From assembly GCA_021774625.1 (NCBI GenBank), contig JAJFIV010000030.1:64493-128492 (forward strand): 64,000 nucleotides of DNA, given 5' to 3'. Below are positions 62,949-64,000 of this stretch, one piece after another. This DNA is from Alphaproteobacteria bacterium. GTDB taxonomy: Bacteria > Pseudomonadota > Alphaproteobacteria > Sphingomonadales > JAKSBY01. Within the stretch, counting starts at the first letter, position 1. Each line of letters opens with the position of its first letter. Position numbers and translations under genes: made by a program. The notes beneath the pieces were generated by a model. The model made no database searches. It was not told where the DNA came from and worked only from the letters and a program-made list of their open reading frames with translations.

Positions 62949-64000
62949 TTATTCGCCGGTCAGATCTTTCAGAAGATCATACCAGTAGCCCAGCGAGCCG
63001 TAATATTCCTTCACCAGCACCCGTTCGTCCTTGCCATGCGCGCGGGCATCGTCGACATCGCCGAAAATGCCGGCAATGCCGTATACCGGAATGCCGACAT
63101 TTCGCACATACAGCCCGTCCGTCGCCCCCGTCGACATGTTGGGGATGATGGGAATGGCGGGGTAGCGGGCGTGAATATGGCGGGCAACGGTTTCCATTAC
63201 ATCGGTCCGCAAAGGTGAGGGCGGGCTTGGCGTCGGCTCATTCACCCGGGACATTTCCACCGCCTCGTCGGCAAATACAGCGTTCAGCTTTGCCTCGACT
63301 TCCTCCACCGGAACACCCGGCAGAATGCGGCAATTGACTATGGCCTGTGCGGTCTGCGGCAGGGCGTTATCCGCATGACCGCCAAACAGCCGGGTGGCGA
63401 CACAGGTGGTGCGCATCAGGGCATTGTAGAAAGGCGATGTAGCGGAGAGCCGGCCGGCCGCCTCGGGATCAGTTGTTTCGGCCAGCGCCTGCATATCGTG
63501 CGCTTCCTGACCGCTGCGGATTTTTGCGGATTCCCGGAAATAGCCGCGGGTGATTTCATTGAGTCTTACCGGGAAATCATAGGCCGCCAGCCGGGTAAGG
63601 GCTGCTGACAGCCGGTAGATGGCATTGTCTTTCACCGGGCGCGACGAATGACCGCCCTTATTCCGAATCTCCAGTTTGAAAGTCGCATAGACCTTTTCGC
63701 TTGCCTGAACATTATAGGATATGGCTTCGCCGTTCCTGAGATCTCCGCCGCCGCCATCGGTGTTCAGCGCATATTCCGCATCGATCAGGTTCTTATGATC
63801 ATTGGCCAGCCATTTGATGCTGTTTGACGATGTTTCCTCATCGGCCGTCAGCACGACAATCAGATCGCGGTCCGGCACAAAGCCTTCCTGTTTGAAGCGA
63901 ATCAGACTGGCGGTCAGGATTGCTGCCCCCGCTTTATTGTCCGATGTTCCCCGGCCATAAAAATAGCCGTCCCGTTCGGTCAGAACAAAGGGGTCCAGCG
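62949..64000 (-). CDS. M20 family metallopeptidase, truncated by window edge
   Basis: The C-terminal part of a zinc peptidase of the M20/carboxypeptidase-S-like type. The frame stays open to base 64000, and residues before the in-frame ATG at 63878 still fit the family (DGYFYGRGTSDNKAGAAI, which carries the bridging Asp). Then come the catalytic and metal Glu pair in TADEETSSN, the dimerisation lid (KGGHSSRP) and a final metal His region. The N-terminus and any signal peptide are off the window. A dipeptidase or aminoacylase activity is likely. Confidence 0.92.
   Translation of the reverse strand, partial: LDPFVLTERDGYFYGRGTSDNKAGAAILTASLIRFKQEGFVPDRDLIVVLTADEETSSNSIKWLANDHKNLIDAEYALNTDGGGGDLRNGEAISYNVQASEKVYATFKLEIRNKGGHSSRPVKDNAIYRLSAALTRLAAYDFPVRLNEITRGYFRESAKIRSGQEAHDMQALAETTDPEAAGRLSATSPFYNALMRTTCVATRLFGGHADNALPQTAQAIVNCRILPGVPVEEVEAKLNAVFADEAVEMSRVNEPTPSPPSPLRTDVMETVARHIHARYPAIPIIPNMSTGATDGLYVRNVGIPVYGIAGIFGDVDDARAHGKDERVLVKEYYGSLGYWYDLLKDLTGE

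Overview
The window reads as chromosomal DNA of a free-living, flagellated alphaproteobacterium. Support for this is the DUF2336 gene, a large alphaproteobacterial-type MotA, an NDUFAF6-like member of the squalene/phytoene synthase family, a PuuD-like membrane protein, glutaryl-CoA dehydrogenase and many short dispersed palindromic repeats. A Kordiimonadales/Emcibacter-like marine lineage is possible, but that is inference. No rRNA, tRNA, CRISPR array, prophage or transposase gene was seen. Genes lie on both strands in small operons.

Layout. 1-1395: 3' part of ligA. 1490-4747: a leftward merB operon (MerB, thioredoxin-like protein, unknown membrane protein, DUF819 transporter) opposite a mercury-type merR, with a textbook MerR promoter between them. 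4759-9447: AhpD-like protein, small secreted protein, M28 lipoprotein peptidase, M20D amidohydrolase. 9530-16226: amidohydrolase lipoprotein, two tandem dicarboxylate/amino-acid symporters, a KefB/C-type antiporter, threonine synthase. 16339-21451: DUF2336 protein, an orphan binding protein, and glycosyltransferase, sulfotransferase and nucleotidyltransferase genes. 21513-24741: a split MacAB-type export operon. 24798-29318: 2-hydroxyacid dehydrogenase, class V aminotransferase fold, DUF6134, a candidate sigma-54-driven small RNA, gcdH. 29442-33436: membrane protein plus XRE regulator, GST, a gene bounded by inverted repeats, a YeeE/YedE transporter. 33533-43069: M16 peptidase, NatAB-like ABC exporter, M55 aminopeptidase, glycerate 2-kinase, LemA and DUF2207. 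43075-47973: dienelactone hydrolase, DUF6265, CocE/S15 hydrolase, DEAD-box helicase.

47970-55281 is the most unusual part. Downstream of uvrA lie two toxin-antitoxin modules (HicAB, then a RelE type with a ribbon-helix-helix antitoxin). Each is followed by a degenerate copy of the last 45-77 bp of uvrA. Next comes a small gene split by a 2.7-kb segment that carries one large FtsX/MacB-type permease and is bounded by a 13-bp direct repeat. 55427-64000: DUF4197, a frameshifted GIY-YIG gene inside inverted repeats, hotdog thioesterase plus threonine dehydratase, pirin, cold-shock protein, motA, gamma-carbonic anhydrase, a PuuD-like protein with an unlisted 34-aa companion, an NDUFAF6-like protein and a partial M20 peptidase.

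Read together, the window holds many secreted or periplasmic peptidases (M28, M20D, M16, M55, S15-like, M20) alongside acidic amino acid/dicarboxylate symporters and amino acid catabolism, which suits a peptide-using heterotroph. The candidates for new biology are the sigma-54 promoter with three upstream palindromes and a structured terminator-ended transcript (27748-28029), the reuse of the uvrA 3' end next to toxin-antitoxin modules, and the merB operon that lacks merA and merT but has unfamiliar membrane partners.
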